A DNA stretch of 64,000 nucleotides from Fen-1258 sp964441505. GTDB taxonomy: Bacteria > Bacteroidota > Ignavibacteria > Ignavibacteriales > Melioribacteraceae. The position numbers and the translations under genes were made by a program. The stretch is from positions 32,340 to 96,339 of the forward strand of contig CAYTUV010000013.1 in the NCBI GenBank assembly GCA_964441505.1. The letters are read 5' to 3'. The notes beneath the pieces were generated by a model. That model ran no database searches. It was given only the letters and a program-made list of their open reading frames with translations, and was not told the DNA's origin. How positions within the stretch are numbered: position 1 is the stretch's first letter; each line of letters opens with the position of its first letter. Positions 35,755 through 43,924 of this stretch are shown in pieces.

Positions 35755-38409
35755 TTACTTAATCAACATCATCTTCTTAACGCTTGTGAATGAATTGCTT
35801 TCGATTCTGTAAACGTAAACACCGGAAGCAAGTTTTGTAGCGTTGAAGTCGACTGTATATTTGCCTGCATCCTGATATCTATTTACTAAATCTGCAACCT
35901 GACGACCAAGAATATCGTAAACTTTCAAATTTACAACACCGGCTTTTGCGATTGTATATTTAATCTGTGTTGCCGGGTTGAAAGGATTAGGATAGTTCTG
36001 ATCTAAGGAATAACTGAATGGTAATTCTACTTCTGTATCTGTGGAAATTTGGTCTGTATTACCTAACCACGTATAAATCCATTTCGAGGGATTATTCCAG
36101 CCGTTATCATTATTAAATGGCGACCAGCTTATTTGACCTTCACGGTTATTAGATTGAGTAGGATCTTTTCCTCCATCATTATCCATCACTACTAAGTCAA
36201 ATGGAATTTTAAAGCCTTCTTTAATATAGATAACATCTTTAGCTGCGTCAGCCCTTTTTCTCTTTGTTGCAAGATCACTTAATTTAACTCTCGCTTCAAC
36301 AACATAGCCTGAAGGGAATTTTTCCTGCCAATAGTAATTTGTTCCGGGTAATAAAAGAGTATCCAATTCGCTGGAGTAATCATCGCTTCTTGCTCTCAGT
36401 TTGTTAAATCTGATATGGTAATCAGGATTAGCTCCTCTCTGATATGTAGTATGCTGTCTTGCACCCTGATTGTATAAACCGAATTCGATATCAACCGCAT
36501 CAAGCGCCCAGTTAGTGCCTGAATTCATATAAGCTATATCATCGGCATATACAATATCATCTGTAACATTTGCTGCAAAATAGAGATATTCTTTATCAAG
36601 TGAGATATAGAAATCTCCTGAAAGATCTGCATTATTTGTAACTTTGAATCCGGTCATGATATGTGCGGAACCATCTTGAGGATACAATTTGAATGGTGTA
36701 ACTCCTGCTGCGGTCCATTCTTTTATATCTCCGTCAGCTTTCCAGTTCGGAACAGTCAGAATCGGAATTGTAGGAATTCCTTTAGCCGTATTTACAGTAG
36801 CACCTGTGCTTGTAACTGCACCCACGTTTCCGGCTTTATCAACTGCATTAACAGCATAATAGAATGTACTGGTTCTGTCTGTTTTAGGAGACTTTAACAA
36901 ATGTTCGATAACCTGAGTACCCCTTGGTACATCAAGAGCAACCACTTCAACACCTGCTGCACTAATATTTGTGATTGGAGTTGCGCTTCCATAAACATAA
37001 TATTTCTCTGTTGTTTCGCCTGCAAGATCTGTCCAAGTAACAAGATTCGAAAAGGTGCCTTTAACAACAGATACAACTGGAGCTTTAGGAGCAACGATAT
37101 CGTAAATCTGATAACCTGATTGCTGCATCATACCTAAGAGTATAGTTCCAATAAGTTTTTCACCTTTTGGTCCGGCATCAGCACCGGCACCGATAGCAAA
37201 AAAGTCGAAAGAGATTTTCGTCATTTTGTCAGGGTTAAATGTTTTATTCCCATTAGTTCCGTTTTGACCCCATCCACCAATTGCCGGATGCTGATCACCA
37301 TCAATTAGTTTAATCTCTTTCAATGGCAAATCATATCTTGTCCAATCTGAAATTTTGGTCAAATCGATCGGAACTTTAGTCATCCAGTTTTCTGCCTGCC
37401 CCGGAGTACTTTCTTCTGTAATTGTAATTCTTAACATAGCTCTCGCCGGAACAGTTGTGGTTACTGCCTTAACATTTTTCGCAAAGAATGATAAGTAAGT
37501 TCTTTCAACAAATTTTGCAGGAGCTGTTACGGGAACATTGATTGAAACATATCCGCCCCAATCCTGAGAAGCGTAAGCTGTATAATCAACTTTTAAAGAT
37601 CCTGTTGTGCCTTCAACTTTATCTGTGGCTTCATTTGCAAGTGTAACTGAACTTGTATTTCCAACACCTGCCCATTCCATTATGTCTTTACCGAATTGTG
37701 AAGCCTGGTTAACAAATGATATAATCGGAGGAGCGTAAACATCGCCGGTAACTGCAAAACCGTCAAAAAGAATTACACCGGATGCAGTTTGACCTACTAA
37801 ATTACTACCGGTGTAAACTAAAGCTAATTCGAATGATTTGACTTTGTCAAGCTGAATCTCATGGTCACCGTCTCCGAATTGGAGATTCCATTCTTTTGTT
37901 TTATCGCCCCCTTCTTTAAAAGTTGCAAGATCAACGGTAACCTGCTTCCATTGACCTGTAGCATCAGCAAGATCAACGGGCATTTCGCGGTACCAAAGAT
38001 CTCGCTTATCCTGATCATCAAAATCACCGATTTTAAATTCCATAAAAACCGTACCTGGTTTCGAAGCTACAACAGGAGTAACAACCTTATACCAAAATGT
38101 AAGAGATGTGCCTGTAGATAAATTAAGGTATTTGGACAAAGTTGGTGTTGCTCTCACAATGTAACCGCCCCATCCATCTCCGGCGCTAATAGTGTAATCG
38201 ATTTTTAAGGATGCAACACCATCTTTTTTATCAGTAGTAAAATCAGTGAGATCCATTTTTGCCGGAACTGAACCCTGATTACTGTAAAGATTGGCCATAT
38301 CCCAGAAACCACTGGAGACCGAATTCTCACATGGCTGGAAAACATACTTTTGTCCGTATGCTGATCCAACGATGAGTAAAAATAATGCGAGTGTTAGAAG
38401 TTTTTTCAT
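35755..38409 (-). CDS. Multi-domain carbohydrate-binding protein (CBM9-like) with T9SS sorting domain
   Basis: An 884-residue secreted protein. After a signal peptide (MKKLLTLALFLLIVGSAYGQ) there are two related jelly-roll domains (about 22-228 and 232-440), each with a SLKVDYT-x-SxxxWGGYV core (SLKIDYTISAGDGWGGYIV; SLKVDYTAYASQDWGGYVS). An Fn3-like domain follows (about 445-545) and then a CBM9/DOMON-like domain (about 555-775; WKADGDIKEWTAAGVTPFKL, DKEYLYFAANVTDD, YVVEARVKLSDL). It ends in a T9SS domain (QNYPNPFNPATQIKYTI). No catalytic motif is visible, so it is probably a surface glucan-binding or docking protein. AGGAG lies upstream. It is 68 bp downstream of the SSS transporter gene, so may share its sigma-54-type promoter. 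Confidence 0.8.
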   Translation of the reverse strand: MKKLLTLALFLLIVGSAYGQKYVFQPCENSVSSGFWDMANLYSNQGSVPAKMDLTDFTTDKKDGVASLKIDYTISAGDGWGGYIVRATPTLSKYLNLSTGTSLTFWYKVVTPVVASKPGTVFMEFKIGDFDDQDKRDLWYREMPVDLADATGQWKQVTVDLATFKEGGDKTKEWNLQFGDGDHEIQLDKVKSFELALVYTGSNLVGQTASGVILFDGFAVTGDVYAPPIISFVNQASQFGKDIMEWAGVGNTSSVTLANEATDKVEGTTGSLKVDYTAYASQDWGGYVSINVPVTAPAKFVERTYLSFFAKNVKAVTTTVPARAMLRITITEESTPGQAENWMTKVPIDLTKISDWTRYDLPLKEIKLIDGDQHPAIGGWGQNGTNGNKTFNPDKMTKISFDFFAIGAGADAGPKGEKLIGTILLGMMQQSGYQIYDIVAPKAPVVSVVKGTFSNLVTWTDLAGETTEKYYVYGSATPITNISAAGVEVVALDVPRGTQVIEHLLKSPKTDRTSTFYYAVNAVDKAGNVGAVTSTGATVNTAKGIPTIPILTVPNWKADGDIKEWTAAGVTPFKLYPQDGSAHIMTGFKVTNNADLSGDFYISLDKEYLYFAANVTDDIVYADDIAYMNSGTNWALDAVDIEFGLYNQGARQHTTYQRGANPDYHIRFNKLRARSDDYSSELDTLLLPGTNYYWQEKFPSGYVVEARVKLSDLATKRKRADAAKDVIYIKEGFKIPFDLVVMDNDGGKDPTQSNNREGQISWSPFNNDNGWNNPSKWIYTWLGNTDQISTDTEVELPFSYSLDQNYPNPFNPATQIKYTIAKAGVVNLKVYDILGRQVADLVNRYQDAGKYTVDFNATKLASGVYVYRIESNSFTSVKKMMLIK

Positions 38410-38477
38410 AGTACTTCTCCTTTTGTTATGTGCCTCTGTTATTTATTTAGAACCGCTTGTTGAAAGTATCATTTAAT

Positions 38478-40100
38478 TTATACAAAAAAATACCATAGAC
38501 TCAGTGTAAGGACTAAGACTAAACCCGATAGAACAAGGCTAACCTTTACCTGCGGAATACCGGCAACATTGTTAGAGACTTCTGTTCCACTATATTTTGG
38601 ACTAAAAAGAAAACTGATTTTTGATGAACTTAACTCCTCGCCATAACGGAAAATATAACTGAGAGAGATTAAGAGTAACGAAGTTGCGAGGAAAAGAAAT
38701 ATCGTAAAGTGTAAGTAATTTATCTGTGCATAAGCAACCAAAAACGGATTACTGATCATCCCCGATTTATTTAAAAACTCAATTAGAAATCTGGAGACAC
38801 CAAGAAATTCACCCGCAATCAAAGAAATAAAAACACTTTTTGCGTTAATCTTTTTGAGTGTCAATCCTAAAATGAAAACAGCTGTTATCGGGGCGCTTAT
38901 AAATGCCTGCGTACTTTGCAAAAAAATGTAAATGTGAGAATTGACAATCTTAACAAATGGAACGAGCAGAATTACAACAACAACAGTAGTTATAGTTGCC
39001 ATTCTTCCGACCAGCACCAGAGTTCTGTCTGAAGCTTCCGGATGTTTGGGTTTATAAAAATCAATTGTATACAGAGCCGCAATGCTGTTAAATGCTGCTG
39101 AAAGAGAGGACATTACTGCTGATAAAAATCCTGCAATTACCAGTCCTTTAATCCCAACCGGAAGAATATTACTTGCCAAAAGTTGGGGATAAGCTTCGTC
39201 ACCTCTTATATCAGGAAATAGAGCAAAAGCAATTAAACCGGGCATTACAAGAATAAAGAGCGGTAAAATTTTTAGAAAAGAGGCGATGATTGTTCCGGTG
39301 CGGGCGTCATTTATACTTTTCGCGCCGAGAACCCGCTGCACAATGTAATGATCTGCACACCAATACCAGAATGCTATTATAGGTGCACCAAAAATAATTC
39401 CCGTCCATGGAAAGTCAGGATCGCTCATCGGTTTGAACATCTGAAAATGTTCGGCGGGTAATCTCTCGCGCAGACCTGCAAGACCGCCCACCTCGTTAAA
39501 ACTGAATATAGTTAATAACGATGCACCTATTATTAAAATAATTCCCTGAAATACTTGCGTTCGTACAACAGCCGAAAAACCGCCCACCAAGGAATAAATT
39601 CCGGTAAGAAGCACAATAATAACTGCAGAAGAGAAAATGCTTAATCCAAAAATTTTATTAAATAGAATTCCGCCCGCAAAGAGCGTAACTAATACTTTGG
39701 TAATTACATAAGTAAAAATTGATAGTGCTGAAAAAAATTTTCTGCTTGAGGCATCGAATCTCTTTTCTAAGAATTCGGGGGTGGTTAGAATTCCGGCTCT
39801 TTTATATATAGGTGCAATGACCCATCCAAGAAGAATTAAAAGAAAAATTGCAATCAATTCAAATTGTGCAACGGCTAATCCGCGCGATGCACCCTGCCCG
39901 GCCAATCCTATAAAATGTTCACTTGAAATGTTGGTTGCGAAAAGTGATATCCCGATTGCAAACCAACTAAGATTTCTTCCCGCCAAAAAATAATCTGTTA
40001 GATTTTTGTCCCTGTTGCGCATGTATAGTCCAATCCCCAGAATGGCAGCAAAATAAATTAGGATTATCAGACTATCGTAAATGCTAATGGGGTTATTCAT
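38478..40100 (-). CDS. Sodium:solute symporter (SSS family), probable sugar importer
   Basis: A 540-residue membrane protein with about 13-14 hydrophobic segments. It shows SSS (SGLT) family features: YDSLIILIYFAAILGIGLYM at the start, TDYFLAGRNLSWFAIGISLFATNISSEHF (split: DYFLAGRNLSWFAIG and SLFATNISSEHFIG), GIYSLVGGFSAVVRTQVFQG near 165, and WYWCADHYIVQRVLGAKS near 243, typical of sodium/glucose cotransporters. It probably imports glucose or glucan oligosaccharides. Upstream lie a tandem palindrome pair (40188-40226) and a -24/-12-like element whose predicted start would be only a few bases before the ATG. The transporter would thus be under the sigma-54 response regulator encoded at 43925, together with the GH2-GH16 pair. 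No Shine-Dalgarno sequence precedes this ATG. Confidence 0.88.
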   Translation of the reverse strand: MNNPISIYDSLIILIYFAAILGIGLYMRNRDKNLTDYFLAGRNLSWFAIGISLFATNISSEHFIGLAGQGASRGLAVAQFELIAIFLLILLGWVIAPIYKRAGILTTPEFLEKRFDASSRKFFSALSIFTYVITKVLVTLFAGGILFNKIFGLSIFSSAVIIVLLTGIYSLVGGFSAVVRTQVFQGIILIIGASLLTIFSFNEVGGLAGLRERLPAEHFQMFKPMSDPDFPWTGIIFGAPIIAFWYWCADHYIVQRVLGAKSINDARTGTIIASFLKILPLFILVMPGLIAFALFPDIRGDEAYPQLLASNILPVGIKGLVIAGFLSAVMSSLSAAFNSIAALYTIDFYKPKHPEASDRTLVLVGRMATITTVVVVILLVPFVKIVNSHIYIFLQSTQAFISAPITAVFILGLTLKKINAKSVFISLIAGEFLGVSRFLIEFLNKSGMISNPFLVAYAQINYLHFTIFLFLATSLLLISLSYIFRYGEELSSSKISFLFSPKYSGTEVSNNVAGIPQVKVSLVLSGLVLVLTLSLWYFFV

Positions 40101-40113
40101 AAATGATTAATGA

Positions 40114-40128
40114 ACAAAAATAGTACCG
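40114..40128 (-). promoter_or_regulatory. Sigma-54-like -24/-12 element upstream of the SSS gene
   Basis: Read on the minus strand: CGGTACTATTTTTGT. It has GG, exactly ten bases, then G at -12; consensus is TGGCAC-N5-TTGCW. The C after the -12 G is replaced by T. The predicted transcription start would leave only a 3-4 nt leader before the ATG at 40100, which weakens the call. It resembles the element at 43751-43766 (shared GGTAC and T5-6 G). Confidence 0.4.
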
Positions 40129-40187
40129 TTAATGAATTGATAATTTTGTCTATATTAAAACAAAATTAGAGATGGATCTCATGGTCA

Positions 40188-40226
40188 CTTATTAATTTGA
40201 TAACCATCTGTTATTAATTTAATAAC
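40188..40226 (-). promoter_or_regulatory. Tandem palindrome pair, proposed activator site A
   Basis: On the minus strand: GTTATTAAATTAATAAC, five bases (AGATG), then GTTATCAAATTAATAAG. Each half is a 17-bp GTTAT-N7-ATAAC/G palindrome, centre to centre 22 bp, about two helical turns. It matches site B (43835-43873) at 31 of 39 positions with identical spacing. It lies about 61 bp upstream of the -24-like GG of the SSS gene, right after the stop of the GH16 gene, as expected for an NtrC-type enhancer. Confidence 0.65.
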
Positions 40227-40227
40227 T

Positions 40228-41286
40228 CTATTTCAGCAGTATTGATTTTTTACTTTGATTAAGAGTACCTGACGAAAGTGTATAAATATAAACACCGGCA
40301 GAAAGTTTTGAAGCATTAAAATTAACAGAGAAATTTCCTATCTCGTGATACTTGTTTACAAGTTGTGCTACTTCTCTTCCAAGAAGATCAAAAATCTTCA
40401 ACGTAACATTGCCTGCGTCAGCAATCGAATATTTGATGACTGTATCAGGGTTGAATGGATTTGGATAGTTTTGCTCTAAGGAGAAATAACTATTGATAGA
40501 TGGGGAGTCAGAAACATCGGTTGTCATTTGATAAACTCTTACATAATCGACGGTCATAGTTTGAGGGAAAACGGTAGTATTATCTGGATAACCCGGCCAG
40601 TTGCCTCCAACAGCAAGATTAAGTATGATAAAAAAAGGTGCCTGGAATGCGCTCATTGTTGGAGTAAACGGTAGTAGATAATAAAGTAATCCATCCACAT
40701 ACCAGATTATCTTTTGTGAATCCCATTCAATAGTATAGACATGAAAATCATCTGATAATTTGCCATTGGGAAATTTATAAGAAGAACCTTTGGATTGATG
40801 TCCGTTTGAATCCCAATGAAGAGTACCGTAAGCAGTATTTTCTCTGTCCTGTCCTCCGATCATTTCCATAATATCAATCTCACCACACTTTGGCCATCCA
40901 ACAGAAATTATATTCGATCCCAGCATCCAGAACGCAGGCCAGATTCCTTGACCATAAGGCAATTTTATTTTTGCTTCAATTTTACCGTACTTCCAGGAAA
41001 TTCTTGTCAGAACTCTTGCAGAGGTGTACTGGAATCCTTGATAGCTTTCCTTAACGGCATTAATAACTAATTTTCCGTCGCTCAAAGAGACGTTCCTGGG
41101 ATTATTTGTATAATATTCCCATTCGTTATTGCCCCAGCCGTTATTGTTCCCCGTTTCGTATTTCCAGATAAAATCATTCAGAGCGGTATCATTAAATTCA
41201 TCAGACCAGACTAACTGATAACTCTGAGCTGATGCTGAAAAAGTTAAAAGAACCATAGCAATAAAAACAGAAATTAATTTATACAT
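40228..41286 (-). CDS. GH16 laminarinase-type endoglucanase with T9SS sorting domain
   Basis: A secreted protein of about 352 residues. A signal peptide (MYKLISVFIAMVLLTFSASAQ) precedes a normally ordered GH16 domain: LVWSDEFNDTALNDFIWKYE (about 25-44), WGNNEWEYYT (51-60), WKYGKIEAKIKLPYGQGIWPAFWMLG (split: KYGKIEAKIKLPYGQG and WPAFWMLG, about 99-123) and the catalytic GEIDIMEMIG with Glu136, Asp138 and Glu141. The ExDxxE bulged form is the one found in laminarinases and other beta-1,3-glucanases, unlike the ExDxE lichenase at 26686. A T9SS domain closes it (QNYPNPFNPDTVIKYSI). I chose ATG 41286 with GGAG upstream; an earlier in-frame ATG at 41307 overlaps the GH2 stop. It forms a two-gene unit with that GH2. 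Confidence 0.9.
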   Translation of the reverse strand: MYKLISVFIAMVLLTFSASAQSYQLVWSDEFNDTALNDFIWKYETGNNNGWGNNEWEYYTNNPRNVSLSDGKLVINAVKESYQGFQYTSARVLTRISWKYGKIEAKIKLPYGQGIWPAFWMLGSNIISVGWPKCGEIDIMEMIGGQDRENTAYGTLHWDSNGHQSKGSSYKFPNGKLSDDFHVYTIEWDSQKIIWYVDGLLYYLLPFTPTMSAFQAPFFIILNLAVGGNWPGYPDNTTVFPQTMTVDYVRVYQMTTDVSDSPSINSYFSLEQNYPNPFNPDTVIKYSIADAGNVTLKIFDLLGREVAQLVNKYHEIGNFSVNFNASKLSAGVYIYTLSSGTLNQSKKSILLK

Positions 41287-41303
41287 TAAAATTTTTCTCC
41301 AGA

Positions 41304-43712
41304 TCATTTGAGAAGCAACATCTTTTTTGTCTGAACAAAATTTCCAGCTTGCAAACGATAAAAATATACGCCTGAGGCGTATCCGCCTTTGGCGGAAACT
41401 CCGTTAATAATATTGTTGCGCAGATTTGAAATCTGCATTCCATTAAAAAAAACTTGATACAAGCCAGCTTGTTTGTATTCATTTATAAGTGTTGCAATTT
41501 CTCTTCCCAATAAATCATAAACTTTTAGAGTTACTAATCCACTAACTGCCAACTGATAACTAATAACCGTTTCCGGGTTGAATGGATTCGGGTAGTTCTG
41601 TTCCAATCGAAATTCAGTTGGTAAATTTTCAGTCCGGTTCTCTTCAACACTTACAATCAGACCATCGTTAGAAGCATATGGAAGGTATGTACTTCTTAAA
41701 TTTGCTGCAGCCGGTTTTTCTGTTAGGCGATCCATCGAGATCAAACCCATCGTTTGATAACCACTCGATTTGTACTGGTACCAATCAAAAACACACCACC
41801 ATGTCGTTCCCATTAGGAATCCACCTGGAATTGGATTGCCATAAATATCATAAGGTGTATGAAATTTAAATGCATTGAAAGTCTGTGTCAACACATTCGA
41901 TTGCTCATTTATGCCTGATCCGTTTTCTGAAGACCAGTATCCAAATTCGGTGGCCATTAGAGGTTTATTGGGATTAGCAGCTTTTGCATTGTTCAAAAAT
42001 GAATATGTAGGACCAAAGTAACTTCCGCTGGCACCGTAGAAGATACCATAATAGAGCGTCCATCCGGCAACATCGAGTGGCGGCATCGTTGGATCGTTTG
42101 GTCCAGGTCTGTCTGCAGCCGCCGATTGAGTAAGTAATCTTCCATCATTATAAAATGTTTTGTAATCCTGTTTAAGGACATTATGGTAAATCAGTCTTCC
42201 AGTTTCTTCTTTACATTCATTGGAAGTACTCCACATTATCACCGATGGTCTGTTAAAATCTTTAAATACCATCTCGCGGAACATCTGCTGATGAATATGG
42301 CGCTGATTATTTTGAATATTGAAAGACTCGGCCGTATCGAATTGCCAGACCGGAATCTCCTCCATCACTGCAAGACCCAATCTATCGGAAATCAAATAAG
42401 TATAAGGATGGTTAGGATAATGGGCTGTTCGCAGATAAGTAGCATTCAATCCTTTCACCGTATTAAGATCAGAATAGATGATCTCTTTTGGAACGCTTCT
42501 TCCGTAGAGAGGATGCTCTTCATGACGAGCCACGCCTGGTAAAAACATAATTTTATTATTTAGTGTGAATTTACCCTGATCGGTTCCGACTATTCTGATT
42601 CCAAATTGAATATAGTATTCATCTATCACTGTCGGGTCGGTAGGACTTTTTGTAAGAGCAACCTTCATTACGTAGAGGTTTGGCAATTTCATCGACCATA
42701 ATTTTGGATTAGGGATTTGATGATAGAAATAAACAACTGTAGCACCATTTTCACTAAGAGCTTTTAGTGAATAATTCGCACCATTTAAATTGACTTCGTT
42801 TCCAATGATCTCTTTGACAAATTCGGATTTAATATTATTTTGATTTAGAGATGCTTCATAAACTTTGAAATTCACATAAACATTTTTAGTAGTACCCTTA
42901 TTATTCAGAACAACTGTAGTCACAATATTTCCATCAAGATCTTTCGGGACGATATTTGTCCTTAGGACTGAAACAGGTTCAGCAATTTCAAGATAAACAT
43001 CATGAATTATTCCTGAATAGTTGAACCAGTCACATTTTGTATATGGAACAATATCATTACGTGTTTCCCATGCAATATTATCCACACGTACGGCTATTGT
43101 ATTTGTTCCTCCGTAATTAAGTTTTTCAGATACATCAAACGCGAAAGGTGTATAACCGCCTTCATGGTAGCCAACATATTGACCGTTAATCCAAACATCG
43201 CATATATAATTGACCGAATAAAAGATCAGCTTAACAAATTTGCCGGCATTTGCTGCATCAACATTAAAAGTCTTTCTATACCAGATTCCGTCAGAATAAA
43301 TTTCCGGCGGTTTCGGAAATACATTCATCTTGTTCTCGACACCGGGAAGGAGTTTTGTTTCCCACGATGAATCGTCATATGTGGAAAGATGGCGGTTAGC
43401 GGCTTCATTTATAATGTTAGCCAAACCGGCAGCGTCTCGCTTTGATAAAGATAAATTATCATTCGCGGCAAATCTCTGTTTCTTCCATTCTCCGGCAAGA
43501 TTTATCATTGTTCTGGATTGTTTCTCGAAAGTCGGAACGGGAAATCCATTTTGATATGGGATGAATAGATCATTAGTACCGTGAACACCTCCCTCCATAT
43601 CAACCAAACTTAACGTGGGCTCTAAGGTGGCGGTCTGTGCTGAAATTCTTCCGTAATCAATGAAGATGAGATTTATGAGAATTACCGCTATTATTAAAAT
43701 TGACCCTCGCAT
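41304..43712 (-). CDS. GH2 family beta-glycosidase, secreted, with T9SS sorting domain
   Basis: About 802 residues. A signal peptide (MRGSILIIAVILINLIFIDY) is followed by the GH2 jelly roll (IWYRKTFNVDAANAGKFV, CDVWINGQYVGYHEGGYTPF), an Ig-like domain and a TIM barrel. The acid/base Glu is in MWSTSNECKEE and the nucleophile Glu in LMATEFGYWSSE. It ends in a T9SS domain (QNYPNPFNPETVISYQLAV). This is the surface-exposed GH2 of the window, in contrast to the signal-less one at 1003. Linkage specificity is unknown; by context a beta-glucosidase or exo-beta-1,3-glucanase-type role. The sorting domain contains three palindromic repeats encoding an extra QISNLRNNIINGVSAKGGYA-like loop. ATG 43712 is chosen because it begins the signal peptide; 43742 is the longest frame. 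It is preceded by the -24/-12-like element and site B. Confidence 0.85.
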   Translation of the reverse strand: MRGSILIIAVILINLIFIDYGRISAQTATLEPTLSLVDMEGGVHGTNDLFIPYQNGFPVPTFEKQSRTMINLAGEWKKQRFAANDNLSLSKRDAAGLANIINEAANRHLSTYDDSSWETKLLPGVENKMNVFPKPPEIYSDGIWYRKTFNVDAANAGKFVKLIFYSVNYICDVWINGQYVGYHEGGYTPFAFDVSEKLNYGGTNTIAVRVDNIAWETRNDIVPYTKCDWFNYSGIIHDVYLEIAEPVSVLRTNIVPKDLDGNIVTTVVLNNKGTTKNVYVNFKVYEASLNQNNIKSEFVKEIIGNEVNLNGANYSLKALSENGATVVYFYHQIPNPKLWSMKLPNLYVMKVALTKSPTDPTVIDEYYIQFGIRIVGTDQGKFTLNNKIMFLPGVARHEEHPLYGRSVPKEIIYSDLNTVKGLNATYLRTAHYPNHPYTYLISDRLGLAVMEEIPVWQFDTAESFNIQNNQRHIHQQMFREMVFKDFNRPSVIMWSTSNECKEETGRLIYHNVLKQDYKTFYNDGRLLTQSAAADRPGPNDPTMPPLDVAGWTLYYGIFYGASGSYFGPTYSFLNNAKAANPNKPLMATEFGYWSSENGSGINEQSNVLTQTFNAFKFHTPYDIYGNPIPGGFLMGTTWWCVFDWYQYKSSGYQTMGLISMDRLTEKPAAANLRSTYLPYASNDGLIVSVEENRTENLPTEFRLEQNYPNPFNPETVISYQLAVSGLVTLKVYDLLGREIATLINEYKQAGLYQVFFNGMQISNLRNNIINGVSAKGGYASGVYFYRLQAGNFVQTKKMLLLK
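41368..41436. repeat. Three palindromes clustered inside a T9SS domain
   Basis: Within 69 bp of coding sequence lie ACGCCTGAGGCGT (41368-41380), TCCGCCTTTGGCGGA (41382-41396) and GCAGATTTGAAATCTGC (41420-41436), all perfect or nearly perfect palindromes. The last equals the core of the repeat at 11901-11927. Together they lengthen the sorting domain by about 20 residues without breaking the frame. Confidence 0.75.
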
Positions 43713-43750
43713 AAAAAAACTCTTTGTGGTTATAATTAACAAAGATATTT

Positions 43751-43766
43751 TTCAAAAAAGGTACCA
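43751..43766 (-). promoter_or_regulatory. Sigma-54-like -24/-12 element upstream of GH2-GH16
   Basis: Read on the minus strand: TGGTACCTTTTTTGAA. It has TGG, ten bases between GG and the -12 G, and a T-run, against the consensus TGGCAC-N5-TTGCW. The -12 C is replaced by A. Transcription would begin near 43741, about 30 nt before the GH2 ATG at 43712. It shares the GGTAC core with the element upstream of the SSS gene. Confidence 0.5.
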
Positions 43767-43834
43767 GGAAATGGAATGAATTTTATGCGAAATTGGAAAG
43801 TATTTGGATAATATGAAACTCAGTGCTAACTGTA

Positions 43835-43873
43835 CTTATCAGAATGATAACTATCCGTTATGATTTTAATAAC
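43835..43873 (-). promoter_or_regulatory. Tandem palindrome pair, proposed activator site B
   Basis: On the minus strand: GTTATTAAAATCATAAC, five bases (GGATA), GTTATCATTCTGATAAG. The geometry (17+5+17 bp) is identical to site A. It lies about 70 bp upstream of the -24-like GG of the GH2 gene, compared with about 61 bp for site A, so the helical phase is nearly conserved. It sits in the 212-bp gap between the response regulator gene and GH2. Confidence 0.65.
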
Positions 43874-43924
43874 AGTTCCTGCACTGTGATACCGGAAAAA
43901 ATTTTCATCAGATTTTTTTTGCGG

